DNA of 64,000 nt, taken from contig JOKI01000022.1 in NCBI GenBank assembly GCA_000722615.1, positions 1-64,000 of the forward strand. Reading direction: 5' to 3'. Below are positions 1 to 10,457 of the stretch, piece after piece. The position numbers and the translations under genes were made by a program. Origin of the DNA: Pseudorhizobium pelagicum. GTDB lineage: Bacteria; Pseudomonadota; Alphaproteobacteria; Rhizobiales; Rhizobiaceae. Each line of letters opens with the position of its first letter. Positions within the stretch are counted from its first letter, which is position 1. The notes below the pieces were generated by a model. It was not told the DNA's origin, ran no database searches, and saw only the letters and a program-made list of their open reading frames with translations.

Positions 1-2
1 CG

Positions 3-317
3 GAACGTCGCGAAGAGCGCCGCCAGGAGATGGCCCAGAACAACGGCGATGACGCGGATGACAGCAACGATCGTCCCGGCCGCCGCGGCGACCATGCAGA
101 TCGCCGTCACGAAGGTGGACGCATGGGCATGCATCACGGCGGACGCATGGGCCCGCAGATGGGTGGAATGCAGCTGATCCGTCAGGCGGACACCGACGAG
201 AACGGCCAGTTCAGCAAGGCTGAAGTGACCGCTGCCGTGGACAAGCTGTTTGCCCGCATGGACCGCAACGAAGACGGCGTCATCAGCATCGACGACATGC
301 CGGACCGCCCTTTCTAG
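3..317 (+). CDS. EF-hand domain protein, 5' partial
   Basis: This is the C-terminal part of a calcium-binding EF-hand protein. The frame stays open to the left edge of the window (it reads E-R-R-E-E-R-R-Q-E before the first ATG at 30), so the true start lies outside. Two EF-hand-like loops are visible, DTDENGQFSKAE and DRNEDGVISIDD, with acidic residues at positions 1, 3 and 5 of each. The linker between is rich in Gly, His, Met and Arg. Small secreted proteins of this type are common in rhizobia and may buffer or sense calcium. The role is inferred from the motif only, and any signal peptide lies off the window. Confidence 0.75.
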   Translation, partial: ERREERRQEMAQNNGDDADDSNDRPGRRGDHADRRHEGGRMGMHHGGRMGPQMGGMQLIRQADTDENGQFSKAEVTAAVDKLFARMDRNEDGVISIDDMPDRPF

Positions 318-351
318 TCACCAGTCCCCCAGACTAGTACGGTTCGTCATC

Positions 352-385
352 AACCCGCCCCACCGCCTGGGGCGGGTTTTCTTTT
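352..385 (+). terminator. rho-independent terminator after the EF-hand gene
   Basis: A perfect 10-bp stem (AACCCGCCCC, 352-361, with GGGGCGGGTT, 369-378) and a 7-nt loop are followed by TTTTCTTTT. It lies between the convergent EF-hand and LOG genes and could serve both. Confidence 0.85.
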
Positions 386-388
386 GGC

Positions 389-1249
389 TTAGTGCTCGTA
401 GAAGTCGGCGACGATCTTCCAGGCCTCGTCGGCCGTTTCAACGAAGCTGATCAGCTCGAGATCTTCCGGCGCGATCGTACCGAAATCCGCCAGCGCCTGC
501 CAGTTCACCATGGTGTTCCAGAACTCCTTGCCGAACAGGACAAAGGGAATGCGCTCCATGCGGCGCGTCTGGATCAGCGTCAGCGCCTCGAACATCTCGT
601 CCATGGTGCCGAAGCCGCCCGGGAAGATGATGATGGCCTTCGCCCGCATCATCAGATGCATCTTGCGGACGGCGAAATAGTGGAAATTGAAGCTGAGCTC
701 CGGCGTCACATAGGGATTGGGCGCCTGCTCGTGCGGCAGGACCACGTTGAAGCCCACGGTCGGCGCGCCAGCTTCCGAGGCGCCGCGGTTGCCGGCCTCC
801 ATGACGCCAGGCCCGCCCCCGGTCACCACCACATATTCCTGATGGTCGAACTGCTCTCCGTAACTGGCGCAGAGATGGGCGAACTTGCGGGCTTCCTCGT
901 AGTAGACTGACGCGGCCTCGAGGTTCCCGCGCTGGGTCTCGTTGCGCGCAGCCCAGGCTGCCTGGCCCGGTGCGGGAATTCTGGCGCCGCCGAACAGCAC
1001 GACGGTCGACTTGATCCGACGCTCCGCAAGGACCATCTCGGCCTTGAGCAGTTCCAGCTGCAGGCGCACGGGCCGCAGCTCCTCGCGGCAGAGGAAGTCC
1101 TCGTCGGCATAGGCAAGGCGGTAGGTCGGCGACATCGACTGCGGCGTCTTCGGGACGCCGGCGGCACTCCGCCTGTCGGTGGAACTATCCTTCAGGGGAT
1201 CCCACACGCCATCCTTGCGCCGTGGGCCATCCTTCTTCGCCTTCGCCAT
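389..1249 (-). CDS. LOG family protein (TIGR00730-type Rossmann fold)
   Basis: A 286-residue protein of the LOG/lysine decarboxylase-like family. Members characterised elsewhere are cytokinin riboside 5'-monophosphate phosphoribohydrolases or related nucleotide hydrolases. The family signatures are present: GGGPGVMEAGNRGA around residue 145 and PGGFGTMDE around residue 220, with Arg and Glu placed as in the active site. About 90 residues precede the Rossmann core, giving the longer proteobacterial form. The ATG at 1249 is preferred to an upstream TTG at 1282 because GGAAGG lies 6 nt before it. The gene is divergent from dapD. The substrate is not predictable from sequence. Confidence 0.85.
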   Translation of the reverse strand: MAKAKKDGPRRKDGVWDPLKDSSTDRRSAAGVPKTPQSMSPTYRLAYADEDFLCREELRPVRLQLELLKAEMVLAERRIKSTVVLFGGARIPAPGQAAWAARNETQRGNLEAASVYYEEARKFAHLCASYGEQFDHQEYVVVTGGGPGVMEAGNRGASEAGAPTVGFNVVLPHEQAPNPYVTPELSFNFHYFAVRKMHLMMRAKAIIIFPGGFGTMDEMFEALTLIQTRRMERIPFVLFGKEFWNTMVNWQALADFGTIAPEDLELISFVETADEAWKIVADFYEH

Positions 1250-1387
1250 GTCCTGCCTTCCAAGCCTGATGCGTCGCGCCAATTCACGTTGACGGTCGAG
1301 TGGCGGTCGCTTAGAGCAATTAGCATCATTTGGCCAGCCGCCAGGCCACTCCGTTCCACCCTACTGACGCGACCTTAAGGACTTCCC

Positions 1388-2242
<855 letters not shown>

Positions 2243-2251
2243 TCGACAGCC

Positions 2252-3448
2252 ATGGCCACAACCGATCCCGTCGAGAACCTGCAGGCGCTCATCCGCTGCC
2301 GTTCGGTCACGCCGACCGAAGGGGGGGCGCTGTCGACGCTGGAAGCCGCGCTGACATCGCTCGGCTTCCGGGTGGAGCGGATGGTGGCGACAGCGGAGGG
2401 CACGCCGGACGTGGAGAACCTCTACGCCCGGCTCGGGACCGAGGGGCCGCACCTGATGTTTGCGGGCCATACGGATGTCGTCCCGCCCGGCGACGAGGCA
2501 TCCTGGTCGCATCCGCCGTTTGCGGCAGAGATTGCCGACGGAATGCTCTACGGGCGCGGCGCGGTCGACATGAAGGGCGGCATCGCCTGCTTCGTGGCGG
2601 CGGTCGCACGCCATCTCGAAAAGCATGGAGCACCCCGTGGCTCCATCTCGCTGCTGATCACCGGTGACGAGGAAGGCCCGGCCGTGAACGGCACAGAAAA
2701 GCTTCTGACCTGGGCCGCCGAAAAGGGCGAGACCTGGGACGCCTGCCTCGTCGGCGAACCGACCAATCCGGATGCGCTCGGCGACATGATCAAGATCGGG
2801 CGGCGCGGATCACTGTCGGGCAAGATCACCGTCCACGGCGTGCAGGGCCATGCCGCCTATCCGCATCTGGCGGACAACCCCCTGCGTGGTCTGCTGCAGC
2901 TGACGCATGCGCTGATGGACCCGCCCTTCGACCATGGCACGGACGACTTCCAGCCCTCTAACCTCGAAGTGACCACCATCGACGCCGGCAATCCCGCCGT
3001 CAACGTCATCCCGGCGAAGGCCACGGCGGCCTTCAACATCCGCTTCAACGACAGCTGGACGGCCGACAGTCTGAAAGCGGAGATCATCCGCCGTCTCGAC
3101 CTGGCTGCCGCAGAGGGCGCGTTGCGGCCCGGGCGCTCGCCGGTCCGTTACGACATCGCCTGGAGCGAGCGTCCGAGCCATGTCTTCCTGACCCGCAACA
3201 ATGCCCTGACAGCCTCGCTTTCCGAAGCCATCGAAACGGTCACCGGACAGACGCCAGTTCTCTCCACCACCGGCGGCACGTCGGACGCGCGGTTCATCAA
3301 GGATTACTGCCCGGTTGTGGAGTTCGGCCTCGTGGGCCAGACCATGCACATGGTGGACGAGCGCGTTGCCGTGGCGGACCTCGAGACGCTGACCCATATC
3401 TACGGCGGCTTCATTGCCAAATGGTTCGATCATGCCCGGGCTGAATGA
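2252..3448 (+). CDS. dapE: succinyl-diaminopimelate desuccinylase
   Basis: DapE is a dinuclear zinc M20-family hydrolase that releases succinate from N-succinyl-L,L-diaminopimelate. It has 398 residues. Metal and catalytic motifs are visible: [13 protein letters not shown] (His ligand and catalytic Asp), RGAVDMKGG (bridging Asp), TGDEEGPA (general-base and ligand Glu pair), and a C-terminal His in GQTMHMVDE. The dimerisation domain lies between. It forms an operon with dapD. The next membrane-protein gene starts inside its last codons. Confidence 0.97.
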   Translation: MATTDPVENLQALIRCRSVTPTEGGALSTLEAALTSLGFRVERMVATAEGTPDVENLYARLGTEGPHLMFAGHTDVVPPGDEASWSHPPFAAEIADGMLYGRGAVDMKGGIACFVAAVARHLEKHGAPRGSISLLITGDEEGPAVNGTEKLLTWAAEKGETWDACLVGEPTNPDALGDMIKIGRRGSLSGKITVHGVQGHAAYPHLADNPLRGLLQLTHALMDPPFDHGTDDFQPSNLEVTTIDAGNPAVNVIPAKATAAFNIRFNDSWTADSLKAEIIRRLDLAAAEGALRPGRSPVRYDIAWSERPSHVFLTRNNALTASLSEAIETVTGQTPVLSTTGGTSDARFIKDYCPVVEFGLVGQTMHMVDERVAVADLETLTHIYGGFIAKWFDHARAE

Positions 3449-4028
3449 GGTCAGGGTCTATCTCTCCGGTCTCTGGCTCCTCATCCGCGGCGAGGCAGCC
3501 GGGCTGAAGCGGCTCGACATCAGCGACCGCGGATTGATGCGGTCCTTCTGGGCCATTCTCTGGTGCCTGCCGGCCATGACGGTGTCGTGGCTCTGGTGGC
3601 GGGCGCTCTATCTGCGGGGGATGCCGCAGGACACGGAACTCGGCGGGATCTTCTTTTTCCGGCTGGCGATGCTGGAGCTTGCCAACTGGCTCGTTCCGCT
3701 GATCCTGATCGGCTTCATGGCATGGGGGCTGGCGCTGGGGCGCAAGTATTATGCGATCGTGGTGGCCGTGAACTGGCTTTCGGTTCCCTTCGCCTATGCC
3801 TATGCTGTTCTCAGCCTGCTCCTGATGCTGGCACCGAACCTGAACGGCATTCTCTCGCTGATCTGGCTGATGCTGATGATCGCGCTGATCGTCTCGGTGT
3901 CGCGGATCTTCCGGGTCATCTGCGGGCAGCACCCGCTGATGGTGGCCACGCTGACCATGGTGCTGATCGTTCCGACGATGCTGCTCTCCGACTCGCTGGA
4001 GCGCTTCCTCGGCATCTACCCCGGCTGA
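3432..4028 (+). CDS. Yip1-like multispanning membrane protein
   Basis: A 198-residue integral membrane protein of unknown function. Hydrophobic segments suggest five membrane spans: around residues 35-53, 70-95, 105-130, 135-155 and 170-188. A short cytoplasmic N-terminus contains the amphipathic stretch [19 protein letters not shown]. The composition resembles rhizobial Yip1-domain proteins found behind dapE. The chosen ATG overlaps dapE by 17 bp. An upstream in-frame ATG at 3414 would add six residues. The overlap suggests translational coupling, but no functional link to lysine synthesis is shown. It converges on truA with a 3-bp gap. Confidence 0.7.
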   Translation: MPGLNEVRVYLSGLWLLIRGEAAGLKRLDISDRGLMRSFWAILWCLPAMTVSWLWWRALYLRGMPQDTELGGIFFFRLAMLELANWLVPLILIGFMAWGLALGRKYYAIVVAVNWLSVPFAYAYAVLSLLLMLAPNLNGILSLIWLMLMIALIVSVSRIFRVICGQHPLMVATLTMVLIVPTMLLSDSLERFLGIYPG

Positions 4029-4049
4029 GGATCAGACGTCACCCGGGTA
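4017..4049. terminator. hairpin across the convergent junction with truA
   Basis: TACCCCGG (4017-4024) and CCCGGGTA (4042-4049) pair at 7 of 8 positions around both stop codons. There is no strong T-run. Termination is inferred. Confidence 0.4.
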
Positions 4050-4787
4050 ATCCACCTTCATGAAATAGAGCCCTTCGGGCGGCGCCACCGGACCGCAAGC
4101 CTTGCGGTCCTTCGCCTCCAGCGCCGCGCGCACATCCTCCGGCGTCATCTTGTGCTCGCCGGCGAGTTTCAGCGTCCCCGCAAACGAGCGGATCTGATTG
4201 TGCAGGAAGCTCTGGGCCGAGGCGCGGATCTCGATGAGGTCGCCCTCCCGCGTCACGTCGAGCCGGTCGAGGGTGCGCATCGGGCTCCTGGCCTGGCAAT
4301 GGGTGGAGCGGAAGGTGGTGAAGTCGTGGTGGCCGACCAGCATCTGTGCCGCCGCATGCATGGCCTCGTGGTCAAGCCCCTTGGGCAGCCACCAGGCCCG
4401 CTTCGCTTCGAGCGCCAGCGGCGCCGGGCGACAGATGATCCGGTAGAGATAGTGGCGCCGCAGGGCGGAGAAGCGGGCATCGAAGCTGTCGTCCACCGCC
4501 TGGACGTCAAGGATCGCCAGCTTCTCTCTCTTCATCCCCAGGTGGGCGTTGAGCGCGTTGCGCAGCTTGTGGGGCTCCCAGCTCCTCGAAATATCCGCGT
4601 GGATGACCTGGCCCATGGCATGGACGCCGGAATCGGTGCGCCCTGCCCCGCGGATGGCGACCGTCTCGCCTGTCAGCGACAGGATTGCCTTCTCGATCGC
4701 CGCCTGCGCCGAATGTCCGTTCTCCTGCCGTTGCCAGCCGACATAGGGAGAGCCGTCATATTCGACCGTCATGCGGTAGCGGGGCAT
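4032..4787 (-). CDS. truA: tRNA pseudouridine(38-40) synthase
   Basis: TruA isomerises uridines 38-40 in the tRNA anticodon arm. The protein has 251 residues. The catalytic aspartate lies in [15 protein letters not shown] near residue 52, and the N-terminal [12 protein letters not shown] is diagnostic of the family. Its ATG shares one base with the fmt stop codon (TGATG), so translation is probably coupled. It is the last gene of the minus-strand set def-fmt-truA, all acting on translation. Confidence 0.97.
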   Translation of the reverse strand: MPRYRMTVEYDGSPYVGWQRQENGHSAQAAIEKAILSLTGETVAIRGAGRTDSGVHAMGQVIHADISRSWEPHKLRNALNAHLGMKREKLAILDVQAVDDSFDARFSALRRHYLYRIICRPAPLALEAKRAWWLPKGLDHEAMHAAAQMLVGHHDFTTFRSTHCQARSPMRTLDRLDVTREGDLIEIRASAQSFLHNQIRSFAGTLKLAGEHKMTPEDVRAALEAKDRKACGPVAPPEGLYFMKVDYPGDV

Positions 4788-5722
4788 CAGCCGAGCCTCA
4801 TGCCGGGAAGGATCGGCGTTCCGCGCAGAAACTCCGACCCGTCCAGCGGCTTGCCGCCCGCCTTCTGGAGGCGTGCGAGCCGTACGGCGCCACTGCCGCA
4901 GGCGACGGAAAGACGATCATCCAGGACGGTGCCCGGCTCTCCTTCCCCGGTCGCCAACTCCGACGCCAGGACCTTGATGCGTTCGCTCTTGCCGTTGACG
5001 ACAGCCTCCGTCCAGGCGCCCGGAAAGGGCGCAAGGCCGCGGATGTGGTTGTGCACGTCCCGGGCGGACCGGGAGAAATCGATCCGCGTCTCGTTCTTGT
5101 CGATCTTCGCAGCGTAGAGGACGCCGTCGTCGGCCTGCGGCACCAGCGGCAGGTCGTCCGCCTCCAGCTTGTCCATCGCCTCGACCATGGCGCGAGCGCC
5201 GACGAGCATCAGCTGATCATGGAGTTCGCCGGCGGTGGTGTTCTCGCCGATCTCGACCTCGCGGGTGAGCGCGACCGGACCGGTATCCAGTCCCTTCTCC
5301 ATCTGCATGACCATCATGCCGGTCTTGGCGTCGCCCGCCATGATCGCCCGCTGGATCGGGGCGGCGCCGCGCCAGCGCGGCAGCAGCGAGGCGTGGCCGT
5401 TGTAGCAGCCCAGCCGGGTGCCGGTGAGGATCGCCTCCGGAAGCAGCAGGCCGTAGGCGACGACGACCGCCACGTCGGCGCGCAGGGCGCGGAACTGTTC
5501 CCGCTCTGCCTCTTCCTTGAAGTTCAGCGGCGTGAAGACCGGAATGCCCAGAAGCTCCGCCGCCTGCTGGACCGGCGACTTCTGCAGATCCAGCCCGCGG
5601 CGGCCGCCGGGGCGCGGCGGCTGGCTGTAGACCGCGACAATCTCGTGGCCCGCGTCCTTCAAGGCGCGCAGCGTCGGAACGGAAAACTCCGGCGTTCCCA
5701 TGAAGATGATGCGAAGCGTCAT
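4787..5722 (-). CDS. fmt: methionyl-tRNA formyltransferase
   Basis: Fmt formylates initiator Met-tRNA using 10-formyltetrahydrofolate. The 311-residue protein starts [16 protein letters not shown]. The formyl-transferase signature [16 protein letters not shown] carries the catalytic Asn-His pair, and Asp follows in the next helix. The C-terminal OB-like tRNA-binding domain is complete. An upstream in-frame codon at 5749 is possible, but the ATG at 5722 gives the conserved N-terminus. It lies between def and truA. Def later removes the group that Fmt adds. Confidence 0.97.
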   Translation of the reverse strand: MTLRIIFMGTPEFSVPTLRALKDAGHEIVAVYSQPPRPGGRRGLDLQKSPVQQAAELLGIPVFTPLNFKEEAEREQFRALRADVAVVVAYGLLLPEAILTGTRLGCYNGHASLLPRWRGAAPIQRAIMAGDAKTGMMVMQMEKGLDTGPVALTREVEIGENTTAGELHDQLMLVGARAMVEAMDKLEADDLPLVPQADDGVLYAAKIDKNETRIDFSRSARDVHNHIRGLAPFPGAWTEAVVNGKSERIKVLASELATGEGEPGTVLDDRLSVACGSGAVRLARLQKAGGKPLDGSEFLRGTPILPGMRLG

Positions 5723-5791
5723 CGTGATCCCGTCTGCGTTCGAGTGCACTCAGGTGGTAAGCCGCTGATGCCGAGCATCCAAAGGCTGTCG

Positions 5792-6307
5792 TCAGACAAC
5801 GCGCGAGCGTGCAGCCTTGGTGAACTTCTTGATCACCATCTCACGCTTCAGCCGCGAAATGTGGTCGATGAACAGGATGCCGTTGAGGTGGTCGATCTCG
5901 TGCTGCAGGCAGGTGGCGAGCAGACCATCCGCCTCGACCGTCTCCTGCTTGCCGTCTCGCCCGATGTACTGGACCGTGACGGTGGCGGGGCGCTCGACCT
6001 CGGCGTAGTAATCCGGGATCGAGAGACAGCCTTCCTCGTAGACGGAGCGGTCGTCGGATGTGGCGACGATTTCCGGGTTGATGAAGACCTGCGGCTTGTT
6101 GTCCTCGTCGTCGCGGGAGATGTCGATCACCAGCAGCCGGCGCGGGACGCCTATCTGGACGGCAGCAAGGCCGATGCCCGGCGCATCGTACATCGTCTCC
6201 AGCATGTCGTCGGCAAGGCGAAGGACTTCGGTGTCGACCTGCTCGAACGGCCTGGACGGCTGGCGGAGGATCGGATCGGGGAGAATGATAAGAGGCTTGA
6301 TCGTCAT
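5792..6307 (-). CDS. def: peptide deformylase
   Basis: Def is an iron-dependent enzyme that removes the N-formyl group from nascent proteins. All three family motifs are intact: [18 protein letters not shown] (metal-binding Cys) and QHEIDHLNG (two His ligands and the catalytic Glu). The 171 residues are the usual size for a type I deformylase. The C-terminus is basic ([12 protein letters not shown]). It heads the def-fmt-truA cluster, with about 70 bp before fmt. Confidence 0.97.
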   Translation of the reverse strand: MTIKPLIILPDPILRQPSRPFEQVDTEVLRLADDMLETMYDAPGIGLAAVQIGVPRRLLVIDISRDDEDNKPQVFINPEIVATSDDRSVYEEGCLSIPDYYAEVERPATVTVQYIGRDGKQETVEADGLLATCLQHEIDHLNGILFIDHISRLKREMVIKKFTKAARSRVV

Positions 6308-6429
6308 CGCCTCCCATAGCGCATCTTTTTCGCGGATGGAACAGGCGAGAATGGTCTCTGAAGCACTGGAGACTCGCGATGTTCCTGTTTTGATCTTTCC
6401 ACCCTTGCGATATCTGCTAGGGTGCGGGA

Positions 6430-7635
6430 ATGGACAGCATCATCGCCCTTCTGCAAACCTCGCTCCAGACCACGCCCCCGACATTCTGGGTGATCCTCCT
6501 GATCGCGGCACTCGTCTGCGCCGCGGCGGTCTATGCCATTGCCTCCGCGCACCGGCGGGGCACGGAGGCGGCGCGCCAGGCGGCACAGGCGGAGGCCCGG
6601 CTGATCGAGCTCATGCGCCACCAGGCCGAGATGCAGGGACGCCTTGCGCATATGACGGAAACATTGTCGCAGCGGCAATCGGAGCTCGGCCAGGCGGTGA
6701 ACCAGCGGCTCGACGGCATGAGCCAGCGACTGGGGAGCACGATCACGGAGCAGACGAAGTCGACGCACGAGAACCTGCGCCTGCTGCAGGAGCGGCTCGC
6801 CGTGATCGACGCGGCGCAGAACAACATCCAGAGCCTTGCCAAGGACGTTGTCGGGCTGCAGGCCATCCTCTCCAACAAGCAGACCCGCGGCGCCTTCGGC
6901 CAGGGGCGGATGGAAGCAATCGTCGCCGACGGGCTGCCGATGGGCGCCTATGAGTTCCAGACGCAGCTTTCCAACGGCAAGCGGCCGGACTGCACCATCA
7001 GAATGCCGAATGGAGCGCCGCCGCTGGTGATCGATGCGAAGTTTCCGCTGGAGGCCTGGAATGTCTTTCGCGATGTGGCGGCACCCGAAGCCCGCAAGGC
7101 CGCCGCGGCGCAGTTCCGCCGCGATCTCGAGGTGCATATCCGCGACATTGCCGAAAAATACCTGATTCCGCGCGAGACCCAGGAGATGGCCTTCCTGTTC
7201 GTTCCCTCGGAATCGATCTTCGCGGAGATCCACGAGCATTTCGACGGCGCCGTGCAAAAGGCGCAGCGCTTGCGCGTGGTGATCGTTTCGCCCTCGCTGC
7301 TGATGCTCTCCATCCAGGTGATCCAGGCGGTGCTCAAGGACCAGCGCATGCGCGAGCAGGCGCATCTGATCCAGGGCGAAGTGGCACATCTGATGGAGGA
7401 TCTTTCACGGCTCGACGACAGGACGCGCAAGCTCCAGGGGCACTTCCTCGCGGCACAGCGGGACGTGGAGCAGATCCTCACCTCCTCCGACAAGCTTGTG
7501 AAGCGTGGCGCCAAGATCGGCGGGTTGGAACTGGAGAGCGTCACGGAGTCCGCCTCCGAGAGCGAGCCGAGCCCGCCGCGGGCCGTGGAAAGCCGTAGCG
7601 GCCTGTTGAAGTTCCGGGTGGTTGACGAGGACTAA
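6430..7635 (+). CDS. rmuC: RmuC family DNA recombination protein
   Basis: RmuC proteins are membrane-anchored, nuclease-fold proteins that limit recombination at inverted repeats in E. coli. The 401-residue protein has one N-terminal membrane span (about residues 14-35) and a long coiled coil (about 40-140). The RmuC domain follows from about 150 to 370, with [11 protein letters not shown] and [13 protein letters not shown] as conserved stretches. The tail is Ser/Glu-rich. It is divergent from def and followed 50 bp later by the ribokinase gene. Confidence 0.9.
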   Translation: MDSIIALLQTSLQTTPPTFWVILLIAALVCAAAVYAIASAHRRGTEAARQAAQAEARLIELMRHQAEMQGRLAHMTETLSQRQSELGQAVNQRLDGMSQRLGSTITEQTKSTHENLRLLQERLAVIDAAQNNIQSLAKDVVGLQAILSNKQTRGAFGQGRMEAIVADGLPMGAYEFQTQLSNGKRPDCTIRMPNGAPPLVIDAKFPLEAWNVFRDVAAPEARKAAAAQFRRDLEVHIRDIAEKYLIPRETQEMAFLFVPSESIFAEIHEHFDGAVQKAQRLRVVIVSPSLLMLSIQVIQAVLKDQRMREQAHLIQGEVAHLMEDLSRLDDRTRKLQGHFLAAQRDVEQILTSSDKLVKRGAKIGGLELESVTESASESEPSPPRAVESRSGLLKFRVVDED

Positions 7636-7685
7636 GCGCCTCGGGCAGTGTCGCCGCGAATTCAGCTTCTTCAAGGCAGCACACC

Positions 7686-8591
7686 ATGATCACCGTCCTC
7701 GGCTCCATCAACATGGATCTCATCGCCACCACGGCGCGGCTTCCGGAGCCTGGCGAAACGCTTGCCGGCACCGGCTTTGCCACCGCCGCAGGCGGCAAGG
7801 GCGCCAACCAGGCGCTGGCGGCCCGTCGGGCGGGATCTCGCGTGCGCATGGTCGGCGCGGTGGGAAAGGATGAGTTTGCCAGACCTGCTCTCGCGCTGCT
7901 GGATGAAGCCGGCGTCGATCTCACGGGTGTCAGCCCTGTCGAAGACCCGACGGGAACCGCCCTGATTCTGGTCGGAGGAACCGGGGAGAACATGATCGTG
8001 GTCGTCCCCGGCGCCAACGGCACCGTGACGGACGCACAGGCGAGAACGGCGGTCGAAGCCATGTCGGGGGGCGACATCCTGATGCTGCAGCTTGAAATTC
8101 CGGGCACCGCGGTGGAGGCGGCCCTTGCGGCCTCCCGCGCCCGCGGCGTCACCACAATCCTCAACACGGCCCCGCTGACGGACCAGGCGGCGCGACTGGC
8201 CGCCCTTGCGGATATCGTCATCGCCAACGAGAGGGAGTTCGAGCTTCTGGCCGGCCGGTCCGACCTTGAACCGGCGGCACGAGAGGAAGCCCTGCTCGCG
8301 CTGCACGGGGAGACCGGCCAGACCTTCATCATCACGCTCGGTGCGGATGGTGTCATTGCGGCCCGCGACGGCGCGCTGCACCGGGCGAAAGGGCTGAAGA
8401 TCGAGCCCGTCGACACGGTCGGAGCCGGAGATACCTTCTGCGGCTATCTCGCAGCCGCCCTCGACAGCGGCATCGCCTTCGACCAGGCGCTCCGGCGGGC
8501 TGCCGTCGCCGGCTCGCTCGCCTGCCTCAAGCCCGGCGCCCAGCCTTCCATCCCGACCAGAGACGAAGTGGAAGGCCGGCTGCAGGGTTGA
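7686..8591 (+). CDS. rbsK: ribokinase (PfkB family)
   Basis: This enzyme phosphorylates D-ribose at O5 with ATP. The 301-residue PfkB fold shows the N-terminal sugar-binding pair GSINMDL and GGKGANQALAA, and the C-terminal catalytic motif DTVGAGDTFCGY with the base Asp. It lies end to end with a nucleoside hydrolase gene on the other strand. The hydrolase releases ribose and the kinase can recycle it, so a salvage function is plausible although the genes are convergent rather than an operon. No ribose transporter is nearby. Confidence 0.9.
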   Translation: MITVLGSINMDLIATTARLPEPGETLAGTGFATAAGGKGANQALAARRAGSRVRMVGAVGKDEFARPALALLDEAGVDLTGVSPVEDPTGTALILVGGTGENMIVVVPGANGTVTDAQARTAVEAMSGGDILMLQLEIPGTAVEAALAASRARGVTTILNTAPLTDQAARLAALADIVIANEREFELLAGRSDLEPAAREEALLALHGETGQTFIITLGADGVIAARDGALHRAKGLKIEPVDTVGAGDTFCGYLAAALDSGIAFDQALRRAAVAGSLACLKPGAQPSIPTRDEVEGRLQG

Positions 8592-8612
8592 CCGGCTAGA
8601 GCCGGCCGACCC
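8585..8612. terminator. hairpin across the rbsK/nucleoside hydrolase junction
   Basis: GGGTTGACCGGC (8585-8596) pairs with GCCGGCCGACCC (8601-8612) at 11 of 12 positions, counting one G-T wobble, over a 4-nt loop TAGA. The stem contains the rbsK stop and the loop covers the opposing stop. It probably ends transcription in both directions, although T-runs are missing. Confidence 0.5.
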
Positions 8613-9540
8613 GTTCCGTCAGCAGGTCGAAGAAGCCGTCCGAGTCGACATTGCGCATGACCATGGCGTTCGGCTGGCGGCCGGAGACCCGCCACCAGTC
8701 GACGACGGTCATGCCGACCGTCAGCTCCGATTGCGTCTCGATCTCGACATTGCAGTGGCGGCCGGAGAAGAGTTCGGGCCTTAGCAGGTAGGCGATCACC
8801 GTCGGGTCGTGCAGAGGCCCGCCGTCGGAGCCGTATTTCTCCTCGTCGAAGCGCTCGAAGAAGGCGAGCCAGTCGACCAGCACCAGGGCCGGGCGGGTTC
8901 CCAGCGCGGCGAGCTTTGCCACGCGGTCCTTGCGGGTGAGCAGCTGGTGGGTGACATCGAGCGGCATCATCACGATCGGCATGCCGGACGCAAAGACGGC
9001 AGCGGCGGCGTCGGGATCGACATAGACGTTGAACTCGGCGGCCGGCGTAATGTTGCCGCCCTCGAAGAAACCGCCGCCCATCATCACCAGTTCCCTGACC
9101 CGGCCGGCAATCGCCGGCTCCTTCCGGAGCGCGAGCGCAACGTTGGTGAGTGGACCGAGGGTGCAGAGCGTGATCGCGCCCGCAGGCTCGCGCATGATCG
9201 TCTCGACGATGAAATCGACGGCGGACTGCGGGCGGACGGCCATCACCGGTTCCGGCAGTTCTGCGCCATCGAGGCCGGTGCGGCCATGCACATGCTCGGC
9301 GGTCACCGGCTTGCGGACGAGCGGCCGCTCCGCCCCCTCGTAGACCGCAGCATCGCTGCGTCCGCAAAGCTCGCAGACGATCCGGACGTTGCGGCTGGTA
9401 AACGACAGAGGCACATTGCCGGCGACCGCCGTCAGGCCGAGCACCTCGATCTCATCGGGGCTAGCAAACGCCATCATGATGGCTGCCGCATCGTCCTGCC
9501 CCGGATCGGTGTCTATGATGATCTTCCTGCGCTCTGCCAT
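8596..9540 (-). CDS. inosine-uridine preferring nucleoside hydrolase (IunH family)
   Basis: A calcium-dependent N-ribohydrolase that splits nucleosides into base and ribose. The 314-residue protein carries the family signature DTDPGQDDAAAI at residues 10-21, the aspartates that hold calcium and ribose. Further motifs include VMMGGGFFEGGN and the mid-chain LPLDVTHQL-type stretch (here MPLDVTHQL). It converges on the ribokinase gene. Base specificity cannot be read from sequence, so purine/pyrimidine preference is open. Confidence 0.9.
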   Translation of the reverse strand: MAERRKIIIDTDPGQDDAAAIMMAFASPDEIEVLGLTAVAGNVPLSFTSRNVRIVCELCGRSDAAVYEGAERPLVRKPVTAEHVHGRTGLDGAELPEPVMAVRPQSAVDFIVETIMREPAGAITLCTLGPLTNVALALRKEPAIAGRVRELVMMGGGFFEGGNITPAAEFNVYVDPDAAAAVFASGMPIVMMPLDVTHQLLTRKDRVAKLAALGTRPALVLVDWLAFFERFDEEKYGSDGGPLHDPTVIAYLLRPELFSGRHCNVEIETQSELTVGMTVVDWWRVSGRQPNAMVMRNVDSDGFFDLLTERVGRL

Positions 9541-9623
9541 GTCCTACCCTTGTCCTCGTTCGGCCTTCCTAGCTACACGCGCTCCCGAAGGCAGGCAATG
9601 GCACTGCCGGGCGGAACCAACGG

Positions 9624-9652
9624 CTTGCGCGCGGAACCTTGGGTTCCCATAT
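9624..9652 (+). promoter_or_regulatory. putative RpoH-type heat-shock promoter of hsp20
   Basis: CTTGCG (9624-9629) and CCATAT (9647-9652), 17 nt apart, match the rhizobial RpoH pattern (CTTGAA-N16/17-CCATAT) at most positions. The spacer contains a perfect inverted repeat, GGAACC-ttg-GGTTCC (9633-9647). A start near 9660 would give a leader of about 56 nt. Confidence 0.6.
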
Positions 9653-9660
9653 TGCGTGCG

Positions 9661-9715
9661 GATACGGTGCCGCCTGGCGGGCCGCAATCATGGTCGCTTT
9701 TGCAAGGACTGAACA
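9661..9715 (+). ncRNA. ROSE-like RNA thermometer in the hsp20 leader
   Basis: The Shine-Dalgarno AAGGA lies in a hairpin just before the start codon. GTCGCTT (9693-9699) pairs with AAGGAC (9704-9709) over a TTGC loop, leaving one unpaired G (9696). The left arm contains UCGCU, matching the U(U/C)GCU signature that masks the ribosome site in ROSE elements with a mismatched G. A second short hairpin (CCGC-CTG-GCGG, 9670-9680) precedes it. ROSE elements control rhizobial small heat-shock genes. The match here is by eye. Confidence 0.7.
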
Positions 9716-10147
9716 ATGAGCCGCATCACGCCGTTCGCGAGCCCGCTGCTTCTGGGCTTCGACGCCATGGAAAAGACGCTGGAGCGTCTGGCCAAGGCCA
9801 ATGACGGATATCCGCCCTACAACATCGAACGGCTCCAGGCCAATCGCGCCGCAGATGAGCCCGAGCGGCTGCGAATCACGCTGGCGGTTGCCGGCTTCAG
9901 CGAGGCCGAGCTGGAGGTGACGGTCGAGGAAAGCCAGCTGGTGATCCGCGGCCGGCAGGTCGATCAGCCGGATCGCGACTATCTCTATCGCGGCATTGCG
10001 GCGCGCCAGTTCCAGCGCATGTTCGTGCTGGCGGACGGCATGGAAGTGGCCGGCGCGGCACTCAGAAACGGGCTCCTGTCGGTTGATCTCATCCGGCCCG
10101 AGGCGGCGCGCATGGTGCGAAAAATTAACATTTCCGCATCAGAGTAA
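9716..10147 (+). CDS. small heat shock protein, Hsp20/alpha-crystallin family
   Basis: An ATP-independent holdase that binds unfolding proteins in the cytoplasm. The 143-residue protein has a short N-terminal arm (SRITPFASPLLLGFDAME), an alpha-crystallin domain from about residue 35 to 130 and a short C-terminus. The domain ends with the conserved ALRNGLLSVDL. It belongs to the IbpA-like class of rhizobial sHsps. Expression is probably controlled twice: by an RpoH-type promoter and by the ROSE-like leader. A DUF1150 gene follows at once, as in other rhizobia. Confidence 0.92.
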   Translation: MSRITPFASPLLLGFDAMEKTLERLAKANDGYPPYNIERLQANRAADEPERLRITLAVAGFSEAELEVTVEESQLVIRGRQVDQPDRDYLYRGIAARQFQRMFVLADGMEVAGAALRNGLLSVDLIRPEAARMVRKINISASE

Positions 10148-10194
10148 AGACAACGACATTAACGTCGTTTCGCCCCTCAATGCCGGAGGCTGGA

Positions 10195-10452
10195 ATGCTC
10201 CTGAAAGAAGCGAACACGCAGTTGACCCTGTCGGAACTTGCCCACCTGGGCGCCGGAGAAGTCGGCTACATTCGCAAAATACGGTCGGAAGATGTGTCCC
10301 GTTGCTTCCCCGAAGCACCTGACATGGATCCCAACCTCGATCTATGGGCACTGTTTGGTGCCGATGGAACGCCGATCCTGCTGACCGACAATCGGTCCAG
10401 CACGTTCTTCAAGGCGGCCGAAGACGACCTGAAAACCGTCAGCCTGCACTAA
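10195..10452 (+). CDS. DUF1150 family protein
   Basis: An 85-residue protein of the alphaproteobacterial DUF1150 family, function unknown. Conserved features visible are LSELAHLGAGEVGYIRKI and DLWALFGADGTPILLTD. The ATG at 10195 is preferred because GGAGG sits 5 nt upstream, inside the codons that follow an alternative ATG at 10180. It is 47 bp behind hsp20 and likely cotranscribed, which hints at a role under heat or protein stress. It converges on trmB with a 5-bp gap. Confidence 0.8.
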   Translation: MLLKEANTQLTLSELAHLGAGEVGYIRKIRSEDVSRCFPEAPDMDPNLDLWALFGADGTPILLTDNRSSTFFKAAEDDLKTVSLH

Positions 10453-10457
10453 CCCAT

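Noticed and set aside
4685-6319. 544-codon plus-strand frame opposite truA, fmt and def
   Set aside because: The three minus-strand genes have intact motifs; the plus frame has none.
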